Origin: an uncultured Holdemanella sp.
Lineage (GTDB): Bacteria; Bacillota_I; Bacilli_A; Erysipelotrichales; Erysipelotrichaceae
Assembly (NCBI GenBank): GCA_900754615.1
Contig: CAAEDN010000047.1
Location: 1 to 5,648 of the forward strand
DNA: 5,648 nucleotides
Direction of reading: 5' to 3'
The notes below the pieces were generated by a model that was given only the letters and a program-made list of their open reading frames with translations, ran no database searches and was not told where the DNA came from. Numbering within the stretch: the stretch's first letter is position 1; each line of letters begins with the position of its first letter. The translations under genes were made by a program, and so were the position numbers. Below, in pieces: positions 5,511-5,648 of the stretch.

Positions 5511-5512
5511 GG

Positions 5513-5541
5513 TTTACAAGATGGGAATGATTTGGTAATAT
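5513..5541 (+). promoter_or_regulatory. Strong promoter of the rRNA operon
   Basis: A -35 box TTTACA (5513-5518) and a -10 box TAATAT (5536-5541) are separated by exactly 17 bp. The -35 matches TTGACA at five of six positions and the -10 matches TATAAT at four of six. It sits behind an A/T tract and in front of a boxA-like leader. Transcription would begin near G5548. Initiation with a purine there would fit control by nucleotide pools, as described for Firmicute rRNA promoters, but the start site is only predicted. Confidence 0.82.
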
Positions 5542-5547
5542 AGATGA

Positions 5548-5648
5548 GCACTGCTGAGGCGCACATGATCTTTGAAAACTGAACAGGAAATAAAATACAA
5601 ACTAAAACGTCAATTTCGAAACAAACAATTGAAAAGAAAGATGTCAGA
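5548..5648 (+). other. 5' leader of the rRNA transcript (16S gene lies beyond the window)
   Basis: This stretch carries the Firmicute rRNA leader signature ATCTTTGAAAACTGAAC (5568-5584), followed by an A-rich, gene-free segment typical of the region before 16S rRNA. The conserved 16S 5' sequence (AGAGTTTGATC) is not reached, so no rRNA gene is annotated here. A small hairpin TCAATT (5610-5615) with AATTGA (5627-5632) lies near the end. The same signature also occurs before 23S rRNA, but the strong promoter and absence of an upstream 16S gene favour the operon start. Confidence 0.78.
5566..5578 (+). promoter_or_regulatory. boxA-like antitermination site
   Basis: TGATCTTTGAAAA resembles the rRNA boxA element (TGCTCTTTAAAA-type), which loads NusB/S10 and other Nus factors on nascent rRNA to prevent premature termination. 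It lies about 20 bases after the predicted start, as is usual in rrn leaders. Confidence 0.7.

Larger units (their letters stand above)
5217..5512. other. Non-coding region between msrC and the rRNA promoter
   Basis: This stretch separates the leftward msrC from the rightward rRNA promoter and is strongly AT-rich. It holds a candidate plus-strand promoter (5283-5311), a 7-bp hairpin ATAAAGC (5322-5328) with GCTTTAT (5340-5346), a possible 15-codon ORF (5345-5392), a short CTTGT/ACAAG hairpin (5370-5386), and a terminator-like inverted repeat (5436-5490). I saw no tRNA cloverleaf and no known riboswitch pattern. The msrC promoter must lie here on the minus strand, but none of the boxes I could find was convincing. 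Confidence 0.6.

Noticed and set aside
5579..5648. Start of the 16S rRNA gene
   Set aside because: The conserved AGAGTTTGATC-type 5' sequence is not present before the window ends; only the leader is covered.

Overview
This 5,648-base window is chromosomal DNA of an AT-rich, low-GC Gram-positive bacterium (Bacillota/Firmicutes). The evidence is strong Shine-Dalgarno sites, short AT-rich intergenic spaces, glycerol kinase with the HPr-phosphorylated histidine region typical of Firmicutes, and a Firmicute-style rRNA leader. All four genes read through at normal family length with the standard code and end in TAA. An Erysipelotrichia-like lineage is plausible, but nothing here proves it.

Layout. 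Positions 1-92 hold no recognisable gene end; they carry an orphan Shine-Dalgarno-like site and a long hairpin just before pheT. pheT (93-2480, +) encodes the beta subunit of phenylalanyl-tRNA synthetase and ends in an intrinsic terminator that begins at its stop codon. A new promoter, overlapped by an inverted repeat that could be an operator, drives glpK (2575-4056, +, glycerol kinase). Sixteen bases later, with no terminator between, comes a diverged AAC(3)-family acetyltransferase-like gene (4073-4786, +). Its end overlaps by 17 bp the end of a convergent gene (4770-5216, -) for free methionine-(R)-sulfoxide reductase.

The last 432 bases (5217-5648) hold no convincing protein gene. They contain a candidate promoter, a stretch that could be a short transcript, a strong terminator-like inverted repeat, and then a near-consensus promoter with 17-bp spacing and a boxA-like leader. 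This is the start of a ribosomal RNA operon whose 16S gene must begin just beyond the window.

How the parts relate. Most of the window is housekeeping: translation (pheT, rrn), carbon entry (glpK) and oxidative repair (fRMsr). pheT is transcriptionally separated from glpK. glpK and the AAC(3)-like gene look like one operon, without the usual glpF or glpD/glpO partners in view. No mobile element, CRISPR array, tRNA or defence system was seen. The points most worth following are the AAC(3)-like protein that has lost canonical motifs and gained a cysteine cluster, the reductase lacking one of its three conserved cysteines, the short transcription unit in front of the rRNA promoter, and the hairpin leader before pheT.
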